A stretch of DNA of 64,000 nucleotides, from NCBI RefSeq assembly GCF_001895025.1, contig NZ_BCXI01000019.1:86011-150010 (forward strand), in the 5' to 3' direction. The notes under the pieces are model-generated. The model did not search any database, was not told where the DNA came from, and saw nothing but the letters and a program-made list of their open reading frames with translations. How positions within the stretch are numbered: the stretch's first letter is position 1; each line of letters starts with the position of its first letter. Shown here in pieces: positions 8,038 through 17,269 of the stretch. The stretch comes from Rhodococcus zopfii NBRC 100606 = JCM 9919 (GTDB lineage Bacteria > Actinomycetota > Actinomycetes > Mycobacteriales > Mycobacteriaceae). The translations under genes and the position numbers were made by a program.

Positions 8038-9141
8038 ATGAGCATGTTCGGCAGCAAGAGCATGATCAAGAAGTTCTCCGCATGGTCGGCGTTACTGGTT
8101 GCAGCGCCGGTGATCCTGACCGGATGCAGCAACGCTGATGACGAAGACGTGGTGGTCTTCCGCTTCGCGAACTCACCCACTGCTCTGTCTCTGGTCCGGA
8201 TCGCCGACGAGCTGGGTTACTGGGACGACGCCGGCGTCCGGCCCGAATACGTCGGCCCGGCGACGGCTGTGCCGGCGGTCCAGCTGCTCGACCAGGGCGC
8301 GATCGACATCGCGACGGGGATGTTCAACAACGACATCGACGGCAAGGTGAAGGGATTCGAGTTCACCGCTATCGCGTCCAGCATGCTCGACCTACCCGAA
8401 GAGCCGCACATGGCCTACTTCACCGGAGCAGGTTCGGACATCACGAAGGACAACCTGAAGGCCATCGAGGGCAAGACCGTCGGTCTGTCCGGATTCAACA
8501 GCTGCACCGACCTGGTCATCAAGCGCTACCTGAAGAACAACGGTGTGGATCTCGACAAGGTGAACTTCCTCGAACTCAAGGCCGAGCTGATCGCCCCTGC
8601 GATCGAGCGCGGCGAGGTAGACCTCGGCGTCTTCCACCCGCCTCTCGTGGGTGTGCTGCTGAGCCAGCCGGACAGATTCACGCAGGCATTCACCTCGTTC
8701 GACGATTGGGGTCCCCTCGGGGGTCAGGCACCGTACGTCGCGAGCAACGCGTGGCTCCAGAAATACCCGGACGCAGCACGCGAATTCGTCGGAATCATTG
8801 CGAAAACGGCGAACTGGGCGAACGCCCACCCCCAGGAGTCCGCCGAAATCGCAGGCAAGACAACCGGATACCCCGTAGAACAGACCACCAACTGGCACTA
8901 CGCGCCCAACGCACTCCTCGACAAGGCGAGCCTGCAGCTGTGGTGGGATCTCGTGGCGGAGGTGGGCGACCCACTTCCCGGCTCGGAGAACCTGAAGCCC
9001 GAGGACATCGCGACCAACGCCTTCAACCCGTACGCGACGTCCGCGGACCTTCTGGAAAGCCAGGAGCAGAACACGACCATCATCACCGATGAGCAGAACA
9101 ACGGCGTCTTCGAGACGCATCTCGTGGATATCGAAGAGTGA
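8038..9141 (+). CDS. SsuA/TauA-type ABC transporter substrate-binding lipoprotein
   Basis: A 367-residue lipoprotein: a short positive N-terminus, a hydrophobic stretch and the lipobox ILTGC. The body is an NMT1/SsuA-like type II periplasmic fold (FRFANSPTALSLVRIADELGYWDDAG, then GATAVPAVQ-like and GSGFNSCTD-like loops). Encoded directly ahead of a matching ATPase and permease, it should capture an aliphatic sulfonate, taurine or a similar organosulfur compound. The start is set by GGAGG seven bases ahead of ATG 8038. The exact ligand cannot be read from sequence; nitrate, riboflavin and pyrimidine precursors are alternatives within the fold. Confidence 0.85.
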   Translation: MSMFGSKSMIKKFSAWSALLVAAPVILTGCSNADDEDVVVFRFANSPTALSLVRIADELGYWDDAGVRPEYVGPATAVPAVQLLDQGAIDIATGMFNNDIDGKVKGFEFTAIASSMLDLPEEPHMAYFTGAGSDITKDNLKAIEGKTVGLSGFNSCTDLVIKRYLKNNGVDLDKVNFLELKAELIAPAIERGEVDLGVFHPPLVGVLLSQPDRFTQAFTSFDDWGPLGGQAPYVASNAWLQKYPDAAREFVGIIAKTANWANAHPQESAEIAGKTTGYPVEQTTNWHYAPNALLDKASLQLWWDLVAEVGDPLPGSENLKPEDIATNAFNPYATSADLLESQEQNTTIITDEQNNGVFETHLVDIEE

Positions 9142-9251
9142 TCCGGAACGACGCCCACCGAACGCGTCGTGTGACCTGGACTATCCGCCCCACCCGATAA
9201 CAGCAGAAGACCTGGCAACCCCCCGCATTCCTCACACGAAAGTCGATCGAC

Positions 9252-10112
9252 ATGAGTCAACTGCTAATCGAGCAGCCCGAACAGCACACGCAGCCGATCG
9301 CTGCAGAGGCCACCGCCCCGGAATGGCAGATCGAGGCGAAACGAGTCACCAAGCTCTATCCGAAGCCCGGATCGAGAAAGGAGCCCACCGCGGTCCTCGA
9401 CGGCTTCGACCTCCGGATCGAGAAGGGTGAGTTCCTCTCGCTTCTCGGTCCCAGCGGTTGCGGCAAGTCCACATTCCTGAACATCCTCGCCGGCCTCGAG
9501 ACATACAACGGCGGTGCTGTACTCGTCGACGGCAAGCGTGTCTCCGGGGTCAACAAGAACGTCGGAGTCGTATTCCAGGGATACGCTCTGTTCCCCTGGC
9601 TCACTGCGCAGAAGAACGTCGAGGTCGGCCTCGAGGTTCGCGGCATCCCCAAAGCCGAACGTCGCGAGCGCGCAGCCGAGGTACTGAAGACGGTGGGTCT
9701 CGAGCACTCCGCAAATCGGCTGCCTCATCAGCTCTCGGGCGGTATGCGTCAGCGCGTCGCCATCGCCCGTGTGCTCGCCTACGAGCCGGAGATCCTCGTC
9801 TTCGACGAACCGTTCGCGGCACTGGACGCACAGACCCGCGAGTTCCTCCAGGCCGAGCTTCTCCGCATCTGGGAAGCCGGACAGACGAAGAAGACGATCC
9901 TGTTCGTCACCCACTCGATCGACGAAGCCATCTTCCTCTCCGATCGGATCGCAGTCATGACCAAAGCCCCCGGCAAAGTGAAGACGATCTTCGACGTCGA
10001 TCTGCCGCGGCCCCGCGACAGCACTGTACGGAGCTCGGAAGACTTCGTGCACATTCGGTCGCGGGTGGCACGGATCCTCGAGGAGGAGGTGAACCTTGGC
10101 AACGCTCACTGA
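9252..10112 (+). CDS. ABC transporter ATPase, SsuB/TauB type
   Basis: A 286-residue ATPase with all motifs: Walker A GPSGCGKST, Q-loop at VVFQGYALFPW, signature LSGGMRQRVAIARVL, Walker B ILVFDEPFAALD and the switch histidine in VTHSIDEAIFLSDR. This set is typical of nitrate/sulfonate/taurine importers. The last 17 bases overlap the permease gene, so the two are translationally coupled. About 110 bases separate it from the binding-protein gene; no hairpin was noticed there, so one transcript is likely. Confidence 0.92.
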   Translation: MSQLLIEQPEQHTQPIAAEATAPEWQIEAKRVTKLYPKPGSRKEPTAVLDGFDLRIEKGEFLSLLGPSGCGKSTFLNILAGLETYNGGAVLVDGKRVSGVNKNVGVVFQGYALFPWLTAQKNVEVGLEVRGIPKAERRERAAEVLKTVGLEHSANRLPHQLSGGMRQRVAIARVLAYEPEILVFDEPFAALDAQTREFLQAELLRIWEAGQTKKTILFVTHSIDEAIFLSDRIAVMTKAPGKVKTIFDVDLPRPRDSTVRSSEDFVHIRSRVARILEEEVNLGNAH

Positions 10113-10947
10113 AGAACCGACACGCGGGCAGGGCCGGCCGGACGAGGACGACCTCGAGCCCCTGAAATCGCCCCGGTGGTTCGACAAATACGACCGGCTC
10201 GCCTACGGCGCCATCGGCCTGGCCGCGTTCCTGGTCGTCTGGTGGTACGTGGTCGCGTCCGGATTCGTCAGCGACCTGTACCTCGCCACGCCGCAGGACA
10301 CCGCCAAGGCGTTCGTCGAGGGCCTCGTGGACGGCACGCTCCGGTCGGAGATCTGGCCGAGTGTTCAACGCGGGCTGATCGGCTTCGCCATCGCGCTCGT
10401 CGTGGGTATTGCACTCGGTGTCGTTGTCGGTTCCGTCCCGCTCTTCCAGAAGCTCGCGGAACCGGTTCTGCTCTTCTTCCGCAACCTCTCACTGCTCGCA
10501 TTGCTGCCAGTGTTCGTGGTGTTCTTGGGAATCGGTGAGGAATCGAAGGTCGCCATCGTGGTGTGGGCCTGCTTCTGGCCGATCTTCATCACAACGGTCG
10601 GCGCGGTCGGCGGTGTGGAGCGGATCCTGCTGAATGCGGCACGCACCCTCGGGGCAGGACGGGTATACATCTTCACTCGTGTCGTCCTTCCGGCAGCGAT
10701 CCCGTCCATCTTCCCGGGTATCCGACTCGCGGCGTCGAACACGTTCACCGCACTCGTTGCGGCGGAACTCGTGGGCGGCGCTCAGGGACTCGGCATCTAC
10801 ATCAACAACGCCGCACTGCGGTACCAGACCCCTCAGATGTATGCCGGCATATTGACACTGGGCCTGATCGGAATCCTCACCAACGCAGTGATGACCGCTG
10901 TCGAATGGCGCGTGACCGCGTGGCAACGCGGGTTGACGAACAAGTGA
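10096..10947 (+). CDS. ABC transporter permease, SsuC/TauC type
   Basis: A 283-residue membrane protein with about six helices. It carries the EAA loop NAARTLGAGRVYIFTRVVLPAAIP that docks on the ATPase. It starts at TTG 10096, chosen because a near-perfect AGGAGGAGGTGAACC ribosome site lies directly ahead; no ATG fits. The amino-terminal 35 residues are hydrophilic and cytoplasmic. It forms the channel of the importer with the ATPase at 9252 and the binding protein at 8038. Confidence 0.92.
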   Translation: MATLTEEPTRGQGRPDEDDLEPLKSPRWFDKYDRLAYGAIGLAAFLVVWWYVVASGFVSDLYLATPQDTAKAFVEGLVDGTLRSEIWPSVQRGLIGFAIALVVGIALGVVVGSVPLFQKLAEPVLLFFRNLSLLALLPVFVVFLGIGEESKVAIVVWACFWPIFITTVGAVGGVERILLNAARTLGAGRVYIFTRVVLPAAIPSIFPGIRLAASNTFTALVAAELVGGAQGLGIYINNAALRYQTPQMYAGILTLGLIGILTNAVMTAVEWRVTAWQRGLTNK

Positions 10948-11001
10948 CGGAACCTCGGATCCGTGCCGATACCGCTCGGGAACGGCACAGTTCACAGTGA
11001 G

Positions 11002-11041
11002 CCGGCACCCGGGAACTCGACGGAGAGTGACCGGGTGCCGG
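11002..11041 (+). other. intercistronic stem-loop between permease and MetQ-like gene
   Basis: Perfect 11-bp GC-rich arms at 11002-11012 and 11031-11041 flank an 18-base loop. It may be a partial terminator or an RNA-stability element that lowers or separates expression of the downstream lipoprotein gene. Confidence 0.55.
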
Positions 11042-11088
11042 TTCGTGCCATCCGGTTCTCTATTGCACAAGAGTGGAGCAGCAGTCAG

Positions 11089-12036
11089 ATGAAGTGGACC
11101 GACGGCAACAACACGACCAGAGGTAGGAGCGTCCGCGCGCCCCTCGCGTTCGTTCTCGCAACCGCGATCGCGCTTGCCGGTTGCAGTTCGGGCACCGAGG
11201 TGAACTACGAGTCCGAGTCGTCGGGCGACGACACGCTCGTCGTCCACGTCGGCGTCGGGGACGACCGGAAGATCCTGGAGTACGTCGTCGAGAACCTGCT
11301 GCCGGACTCGATCGACGTCGAACTCGTCGAGGCCACCGACAATTCCAACGCGAAGATCGCCTCCGGGGAGGGCGATCTCGCCTATTTCCAGCATATTCCC
11401 GCGTTCGACGCCGACGTCGCGGAGCACTCCTACGACAATCTGAACGTTGTCTCCAAGGCCAATGTCGTACCGTATGCCCTCTACTCGTCGAGGTGGACGG
11501 GCATCGCGGATACCGAGGATCAGGTGAACTCCGGGCTGGTGGAGGACAGCGTCACCGGATCGGACCTGCCACACGGATCGCAAGTCGTACTACCCTCGTC
11601 TCCAACGGGTTTCGCACGGGGCCTCTATCTGCTGCAGAGCGCGGATCTTGTGACGCTCGATCGCCCGTTCGGCGGTACCTCTAGGGCCGATCTGACAATC
11701 TCGCAGGCGAACGTTCTCGATTCGCAGCGTCATCTGTCGCTGGTGGGCCTCAGCTACGACAACTATCTCCGGTCGATCTACGAGAACTACGACGCGGTGG
11801 TCCTCAACCCGAGGGATGCGGAGACGATCGGACTTGAGCCGGCAAAGGATGCACTCGCGATCGAGCCGGGGCCGGACAATCCGTACGCGCACGTGCTCGT
11901 CGCCCCTTCCCGTTTGGCCGGTGACCATCGTGTGCTCGAATTGGCGCACGCGCTGGAGAGCCCCCGGACAGCGCAGTTCCTGGAATCCGAATTTCGCGGA
12001 ACGAACATTCCTGTGGCATCTGCGGAGAGCAGGTGA
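11089..12036 (+). CDS. MetQ/NlpA-family substrate-binding lipoprotein, orphan
   Basis: A 315-residue lipoprotein with lipobox ALAGC. The following region has the NlpA/MetQ pattern VVHVGVGDDRKILEYVVENLLP, then DLAYFQHIPAF and NPRDAETIGLEPAKDALAIEPG. MetQ proteins bind methionine for the MetNI importer, but no metN or metI lies nearby. Either it works with transporter parts encoded elsewhere or it feeds the sulfonate importer just upstream. The ATG at 11089 is preferred because it places the signal peptide normally; GGAG lies about 11 bases ahead. It converges with copCD with 20 bases between stops. Confidence 0.8.
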   Translation: MKWTDGNNTTRGRSVRAPLAFVLATAIALAGCSSGTEVNYESESSGDDTLVVHVGVGDDRKILEYVVENLLPDSIDVELVEATDNSNAKIASGEGDLAYFQHIPAFDADVAEHSYDNLNVVSKANVVPYALYSSRWTGIADTEDQVNSGLVEDSVTGSDLPHGSQVVLPSSPTGFARGLYLLQSADLVTLDRPFGGTSRADLTISQANVLDSQRHLSLVGLSYDNYLRSIYENYDAVVLNPRDAETIGLEPAKDALAIEPGPDNPYAHVLVAPSRLAGDHRVLELAHALESPRTAQFLESEFRGTNIPVASAESR

Positions 12037-12055
12037 CGCGAAGGCTCGCCTGCGG

Positions 12056-13747
12056 CTACAGCACCGTGTAGTCGAACGACGCCAGCTTGGGACCACCGCG
12101 GCTCTCGAAGCGAACCGTGACCGTCCACTCCCCCACTGCCGGAACGATCAATCCATCACTTTCCCAAGTGATCTGGTCATCATCGGCACCTGTCCGCGTG
12201 AGGTCGACGACCATCCGTGTCACATTCGCCTCGACCGACGACAAGTTGACCTCGACACCCGGAAGCTCCGCACTCGGGTCGTAGCCTGCCGGGATCGCGA
12301 ATCGAACGGTGAGTGACTGCGGACCACGACGAATCGAGTCGATCTCCACCTCCAGGATCTCGGACGCGCCGAAGGCGAGTTCGGTCCGCACATCGGTCGT
12401 GTAGCTGTCCTCGGCCGGCGTGACCGACGACAACACCGACGTGGCCGCCAGGACCGCGACCGCAAGACCCGCCTCCACAATCAGTACGCCGGGTCTGCAC
12501 ACCGTGGCGTCTCCGCCCTCGTCGTGCCCGGAGATTCTGCGGTCGGGATACCTGCGGTAGGTCAGGTACCCGGCCGCCACAACCGAGACGACCAGCGCGA
12601 TCTTGCCGAGCAGCACCACGCCGTAGACCGTGGTGACCAGCGCTTGGATCGGGCGAACCTGGATCATCGCGAGGATCGCCCCGGCGGCAATGACGAGGAG
12701 CACATGAGCCCCTGCGACCCGATGCCAACGATCGAGCCGGGTGATCTTCGGCAGAACCACAATCAGGAAGGACACCCCGCCGAGCCACACCGCCGCGGCG
12801 TACAGGTGGATCGCGGTCCCGGCGAACGAAAGCGGCCATGTCTCCGTCGATCCCCCGTGACCGCCGAGCGTGACCGCGACGATCGCCGAAACGGCCTGCA
12901 GATACCCGACGATCCCCGCTGCCGGGCGCGTACCTGGCGGAAACGCGAACGCGACGGTGCTCAGCGCCACTGCAACAACGACCGCAATGCCCAGTCGGCT
13001 GCCCAGCACCGCCCCGACGGCCGACCCCGATACACCGGCGAGGCCGCCCGCCTGCTGCGCTACCTGCACGATGAACCGGCCCAGCAGTCCGACAATCACC
13101 AGCGCCGCCCCAGCACGGTAGACGATGCGGAAGCGGCGACCGCTCAGTGCTTCGGGCCAGACCCACCGGCCGGCGATCAGCAGTCCCGCAGACAGGATCA
13201 CACCGAGGTACACCGCGGCCTTGCTCGGGTACCGCAGGTACCGCTCGGCTCCGGGCGTCGATGCACCGGCTTCGAGCCCGTCGCCGATCCGGGTGACGGA
13301 GCCGACCGTGAATCTGCTCGACAGTGACACCACATGGGTATCCGCCGAAATCACCTGCGCGGTCGCGAGATACGCGCCGCCGGGGAGTTCTCCATCGATG
13401 ACGACGACGATCCGATGGCCGCCGCCCTCGACTCGGTTGCCCGCCCACGCGTGCCGCGTTCCCTCGCTGTCGATCAGCTGAACCGAGCCGTCGACCAGTG
13501 TGACCGGCTCGCTCAGATCGAACGACACAACCCTCGGTGCGACATCGGCGTGAGATCCGTCCGCGGGCGTTGTCGAAACGATGGTGGCATGGGCCGAGGC
13601 AGCAGGAGCTCCCCACACGGCCGCCGACGCGACGACCGCCAGGATCCCCATGACCACAACGATCCTGGTGACAACACCCCGGGGTCCATGGATTCGGGTG
13701 TCACCCCAGGGCTGATCCGTCGACAAGCCGCTACGACTCTGCGACAT
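12056..13747 (-). CDS. copper-import fusion protein CopC-CopD with C-terminal YtkA-like domain
   Basis: A 563-residue protein. The signal peptide would be cut after ASA to expose His53 (HATIV), the amino-terminal Cu(II) ligand of CopC; Asp136 and His138 in ISADTHVVS complete the expected site. A CopC beta-barrel (about 53-150) is followed by eight or so membrane helices of CopD type (about 175-430) and an extracytoplasmic YtkA-like beta domain near 460-560. Bacillus YcnJ has the same order. Its start lies inside the last 17 bases of ycnI, so the two are co-translated. It should move copper across the membrane. Confidence 0.9.
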   Translation of the reverse strand: MSQSRSGLSTDQPWGDTRIHGPRGVVTRIVVVMGILAVVASAAVWGAPAASAHATIVSTTPADGSHADVAPRVVSFDLSEPVTLVDGSVQLIDSEGTRHAWAGNRVEGGGHRIVVVIDGELPGGAYLATAQVISADTHVVSLSSRFTVGSVTRIGDGLEAGASTPGAERYLRYPSKAAVYLGVILSAGLLIAGRWVWPEALSGRRFRIVYRAGAALVIVGLLGRFIVQVAQQAGGLAGVSGSAVGAVLGSRLGIAVVVAVALSTVAFAFPPGTRPAAGIVGYLQAVSAIVAVTLGGHGGSTETWPLSFAGTAIHLYAAAVWLGGVSFLIVVLPKITRLDRWHRVAGAHVLLVIAAGAILAMIQVRPIQALVTTVYGVVLLGKIALVVSVVAAGYLTYRRYPDRRISGHDEGGDATVCRPGVLIVEAGLAVAVLAATSVLSSVTPAEDSYTTDVRTELAFGASEILEVEIDSIRRGPQSLTVRFAIPAGYDPSAELPGVEVNLSSVEANVTRMVVDLTRTGADDDQITWESDGLIVPAVGEWTVTVRFESRGGPKLASFDYTVL

Positions 13748-14483
13748 GACCTCGCCGCAGGAGAACGATCACCGCGGCAGTCGAGGCGATCGAAAGCACC
13801 AGTGCGAGCGCCGCGGCGGTCTGCCACAACCACTCGGCGGATGCACTCCCGGACGCGGTTGCGGCCGCATGGTCGTCACTGCCCGAATCGGATGCAGCAA
13901 CTGCCGATGGCGAACCCGTTGTCGTCGCCCCGTGTCCGTCACCGTGCCCACTTCCGTCGACCAGCGTCACGACGGGAGCCGGATACTCGGGATCGATCCC
14001 ATCGTTGACGACCACTTCGTTCCAGGACACCGCCGATCCGTCGCTGTAGGTCTGATCGCTGGGCAAGGGCACGGAATCGACGTCCTCTGGCCACGGTCCC
14101 GCAGACAGGGTGAACACACCGAACTCCCCGGTCTTCACACCCTGGGCGGGATCCGCCGCCTGCCAGATGATTCGTGACACCCGCTGCCCGTCGCCGGACT
14201 GTTCACGTTCGACCGTTGCCGTCCATCCCGGAATCGGGAGGGTCCGGGCGGAGGTCAGATCGACTCCTTCGGGGATCGTCACGGTCACTCCGACTGTGGA
14301 CGCCGTGTCGGACTCGGTGGGAACGACGAGCCGCACCAGTCCGTAACCGCCCTTCGACAACTCCCCACCGCTGTCGACCCGAACATGCGCCGTGGCAGGT
14401 ACCGCCAGGACCGTCGACGCCGCGCCTGCAAGCACCGTCCCGGCCACAAGACTCCACATCGACCGATGCACCATGCCGCTCAC
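13731..14483 (-). CDS. ycnI: YcnI-family (DUF1775) copper-binding protein
   Basis: A 250-residue exported, membrane-anchored protein. Cleavage after ATA leaves His33 as mature N-terminus (HVRVDSGG), the copper ligand in the YcnI family. A cupin-like DUF1775 domain follows with VPTESDTASTVGVTV and SWNEVVVNDG, then a His/Gly-rich linker (GHGDGHGATTT) and one C-terminal helix. It probably hands copper to the CopC-CopD protein encoded next. The ATG overlaps the stop of the FAD oxygenase gene (ATGA), tying copper handling to the organosulfur operon. Confidence 0.88.
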   Translation of the reverse strand: MSGMVHRSMWSLVAGTVLAGAASTVLAVPATAHVRVDSGGELSKGGYGLVRLVVPTESDTASTVGVTVTIPEGVDLTSARTLPIPGWTATVEREQSGDGQRVSRIIWQAADPAQGVKTGEFGVFTLSAGPWPEDVDSVPLPSDQTYSDGSAVSWNEVVVNDGIDPEYPAPVVTLVDGSGHGDGHGATTTGSPSAVAASDSGSDDHAAATASGSASAEWLWQTAAALALVLSIASTAAVIVLLRRGHVAES

Positions 14484-15862
14484 CGTCCGGCCCCGGCCGG
14501 CACCGAGCGCGCCCGGTCCAGATCAGCCAGGACCAAGTCCCGTGCGATCGCTCCCACCAGACGGGGAACGCCGGTACGCAGGCTCGGCACATCACCCACA
14601 GGAAGTCCGAAACTGGTGCTGGCGCCGATGCTGAACACGTGGATGTTCGCGAGCCACGGCGCAGCTCCCGGAACTTTCTCGGTGAATTCGTATCCCTGGC
14701 CGAGGTACGGTGCGGATCCGAGCAGGTCCGACGTGAGGTCCTCGGGCGGGGTATACACATCGGACCAGAGCGCAATGTGCTCCGCAATCGACGCCAATTC
14801 CGCTCGGGTGTCGGGATCCTGCTGATATCCGGTCCCGGCGATTACGAAGTCGAAGGCACGGATTCCGTCCGCGCTGTCGACGACGACCTGCCCGTTCCGC
14901 TCCACGACCGATTTCCAATCGGCAGCAACATGGAGATGGTAGTTCGCGAATGCCGCCGCGCGTGCGACGGACTCCGAGGGGACGTTGGCCCCTCGCGCCG
15001 ACGAGTGCCACCGCTGGCGCCAGCGCTCACCGTCATCGAGCAGTGGGAACATGTCCTGTACCAACGGGTTCGGGCGCGCTCCGGCTTCCGGCGCGACGAC
15101 CGGTTCCGGGCGCCGTGTGTAGACGTGGACCTCCGCAGCGTTCGCTTCCAGTGCCGTCGCGGCCGCATCGAACGCGGACGAGGCAGCGCCCAGGACCGCA
15201 ACGGATCTACCCTGCAGCGAAGCGAAATCGATCGGATCCGCGGTGTGGGCGTACAAGTGTCTCGGCAGCGCCGACAGAACCGCCGGGATGTTCGGAGTGC
15301 CGGTGCCCGAAACACCGGTCGCGAGAACGATCTTGCGGGCATCTTCGGTCCAGGTCCTGCCCGCCGCGGCGAGATGCAGACGCAACCGGCCGGTTCCGAG
15401 GGGTTCGATGTCCGTCACGCGGATTCCTCGGCGGACCTCGACCCCGACCTGCTGCCGGTACCAGGTGAGATAGTCCGCCCAGTCCGGTGTCGCGATCTTG
15501 TCGATCGACTCGAACGTACCGGCACCGTGAACGCCTTCGTACCAGGCGCGGAAGGTGAGCGTGGCGTTGCCGAGCTCCGGCCCGGAGATGGTCTTCGGCG
15601 TGCGCAGGGTGCGCATTCGGGCCCGAGACCGCCACGCGAGCGCCGACTCGTCGACAGCCTCGTCGACCACGGTGATGTTCGTGATGCCGGATCGGCGCAG
15701 CGCATGAGCGATTGCCACACCGCTCTGGCCGCCCCCGACAATGGCGACATCGTGGTCGACGTCTTCGACCGGGGTGATCAGATTGACCCCGCTGTAGTCG
15801 AGCAAGCGGAACGATTCCTGCACCGCGGCGTCGTGCGCGGGATGGTGATTGCTGTCAGTCAT
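14480..15862 (-). CDS. FAD/NAD(P)H-dependent flavin monooxygenase-like oxidoreductase
   Basis: A 460-residue protein with two nucleotide-binding folds: FAD site VAIVGGGQSGVAIAHAL near residue 40 and NAD(P)H site VAVLGAASSAFDAAATAL near 215. The pattern matches group B flavin monooxygenases and related reductases. Acidic residues at the end of the first fold (VVDEAVDE) suit FAD binding. Lying in an operon with DszA- and DszC-like enzymes, it could oxidise a sulfur compound or act on a released carbon skeleton. GAGG seven bases ahead of ATG 15862 supports the start. The substrate is unknown. Confidence 0.8.
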   Translation of the reverse strand: MTDSNHHPAHDAAVQESFRLLDYSGVNLITPVEDVDHDVAIVGGGQSGVAIAHALRRSGITNITVVDEAVDESALAWRSRARMRTLRTPKTISGPELGNATLTFRAWYEGVHGAGTFESIDKIATPDWADYLTWYRQQVGVEVRRGIRVTDIEPLGTGRLRLHLAAAGRTWTEDARKIVLATGVSGTGTPNIPAVLSALPRHLYAHTADPIDFASLQGRSVAVLGAASSAFDAAATALEANAAEVHVYTRRPEPVVAPEAGARPNPLVQDMFPLLDDGERWRQRWHSSARGANVPSESVARAAAFANYHLHVAADWKSVVERNGQVVVDSADGIRAFDFVIAGTGYQQDPDTRAELASIAEHIALWSDVYTPPEDLTSDLLGSAPYLGQGYEFTEKVPGAAPWLANIHVFSIGASTSFGLPVGDVPSLRTGVPRLVGAIARDLVLADLDRARSVPAGAGR

Positions 15863-15953
15863 TGCGACCTCATCGTTTGTTCGTCCTAGGATCAGCGGTG
15901 TGATGGGGCTGGCCCACCGGCGGTGTGGGGGCGACCCGAAATCCGTTCGCCCA

Positions 15954-17243
15954 CTAGGGCACCGATTCGAGTGCCGGCGCGGATGCACGGAACCTGTCCC
16001 GGAGCGTGGATTCCGTGTACTCGTCACGGAACAAGCCGCGTCGGCGCAGGATCGGCACGACCTGGTCGACGAAGTCTTCCAATCCTGACGGAAGGGCATC
16101 GGGCATGAGGTTGAAACCGTCGGCTGCCGCGGTCTCGAACCAATGCTCGATAGTGTCGGCGACCTGTTCCGGCGTGCCGATCACCGCACGATGACCGCCA
16201 CCGCCGTTCAACTCCCGAAGCAGCTGTGCCACCGTCAGATCGCGCTCCCGAGCCAAGCCGACAACCGATTCGCGGAAGCCCAGGGAGCCGGCGTAGTTGT
16301 TCGGGTCCGGTGGCCCGTCCAGCAGAGACGAGGGTAGCGGCCGGTCGAGGTCGAGTTCGTCGAGACACACCCCGAGGGTCAGTCCCAGGCGTTCCCACCC
16401 GAAGCGTGCAGGCACGTGCGCACGCAACGCCTCGTGACGGTCGATGGCCTCCTGCTCGGTCGATCCGATGACGGTGATCAGCCCAGGCAGGATCTTCACA
16501 TCATCGGGATTTCGGCCGGATGCACGGGCGACGTCCTTGACGTGCCGATAGTGCCGGCGAGCCGCATCCAGTGTCAGTTCCGCCGAGAACACTCCGTGTG
16601 CGGTGCGTCCAGCCAGATCCCGCCCCGCAGGAGATCCGCCTGCCTGGATCAGAGGCGGGTGGCCCTGGGCCGACGGGAGTACTCGCAACTGCGCCTCGAC
16701 GTCGAAGAACTCGCCGTGGTGCGAGACCGGACGACCGGTGCCTGCACTGTCCCACAACGCGTCCATCAGCGACACGAACTCCTCCGCTCGGCGGTAACGG
16801 TCATCGCGGCCCGGGATCCGGTCGAGCCCGAAGTTCGCTGCCACACTCGGGGAGTACGTCGTGACTACGTTCCAGGCCACACGCCCGCCGCTGACATGAT
16901 CGAGAGAGAGAAACCGCTCGGCAAGATCGTACGGGTCGTTGAAGGTAGTGGAAGCGGTGCCGATCAGCCCGATGTGCTCCGTTTCCGCCGCGACCGCCGC
17001 GAGGACCACCGTCGGCTCGAGCGCCCGAGACGGCTTGATGCTGGGGCTCTCCCAGAAGCCCGGACTGTCCGCGAGGAAGAACGCGTCCAGTGTTCCGCGC
17101 TCGGCGATACGGGCAACCTTCACGTAGTGATCGAGATCGACGAACGATCGCGCATGCACGTCGTCGAGCATCCAGGCTCCGGGGGCAATGCCCACGTCGA
17201 GCACATTCACGTTCAGGATCACGCGTCGTTGCGAGCTGCTCAT
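15954..17243 (-). CDS. FMNH2-dependent monooxygenase, NtaA/SnaA/DszA (LLM) family
   Basis: A 429-residue luciferase-like TIM-barrel enzyme. Landmarks are NVNVLDVGIAPGAW at the start, FFLADSPGFWE, GTASTTFNDPYDLAERFLSLDHVSGGRVAWNVVTTY in the centre, and LIQAGGSPAGRDLA for phosphate binding. These belong to the two-component NtaA/DszA subgroup, which takes reduced FMN from a separate reductase and cleaves C-S or C-N bonds. No reductase is encoded in this operon; candidates lie at 37.9-38.9 kb. It is third in a six-gene minus-strand operon with 26 bases to the gene before it. Confidence 0.88.
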   Translation of the reverse strand: MSSSQRRVILNVNVLDVGIAPGAWMLDDVHARSFVDLDHYVKVARIAERGTLDAFFLADSPGFWESPSIKPSRALEPTVVLAAVAAETEHIGLIGTASTTFNDPYDLAERFLSLDHVSGGRVAWNVVTTYSPSVAANFGLDRIPGRDDRYRRAEEFVSLMDALWDSAGTGRPVSHHGEFFDVEAQLRVLPSAQGHPPLIQAGGSPAGRDLAGRTAHGVFSAELTLDAARRHYRHVKDVARASGRNPDDVKILPGLITVIGSTEQEAIDRHEALRAHVPARFGWERLGLTLGVCLDELDLDRPLPSSLLDGPPDPNNYAGSLGFRESVVGLARERDLTVAQLLRELNGGGGHRAVIGTPEQVADTIEHWFETAAADGFNLMPDALPSGLEDFVDQVVPILRRRGLFRDEYTESTLRDRFRASAPALESVP

Positions 17244-17269
17244 GCCAATCTCCGTTTCGGTTCCGCGGA

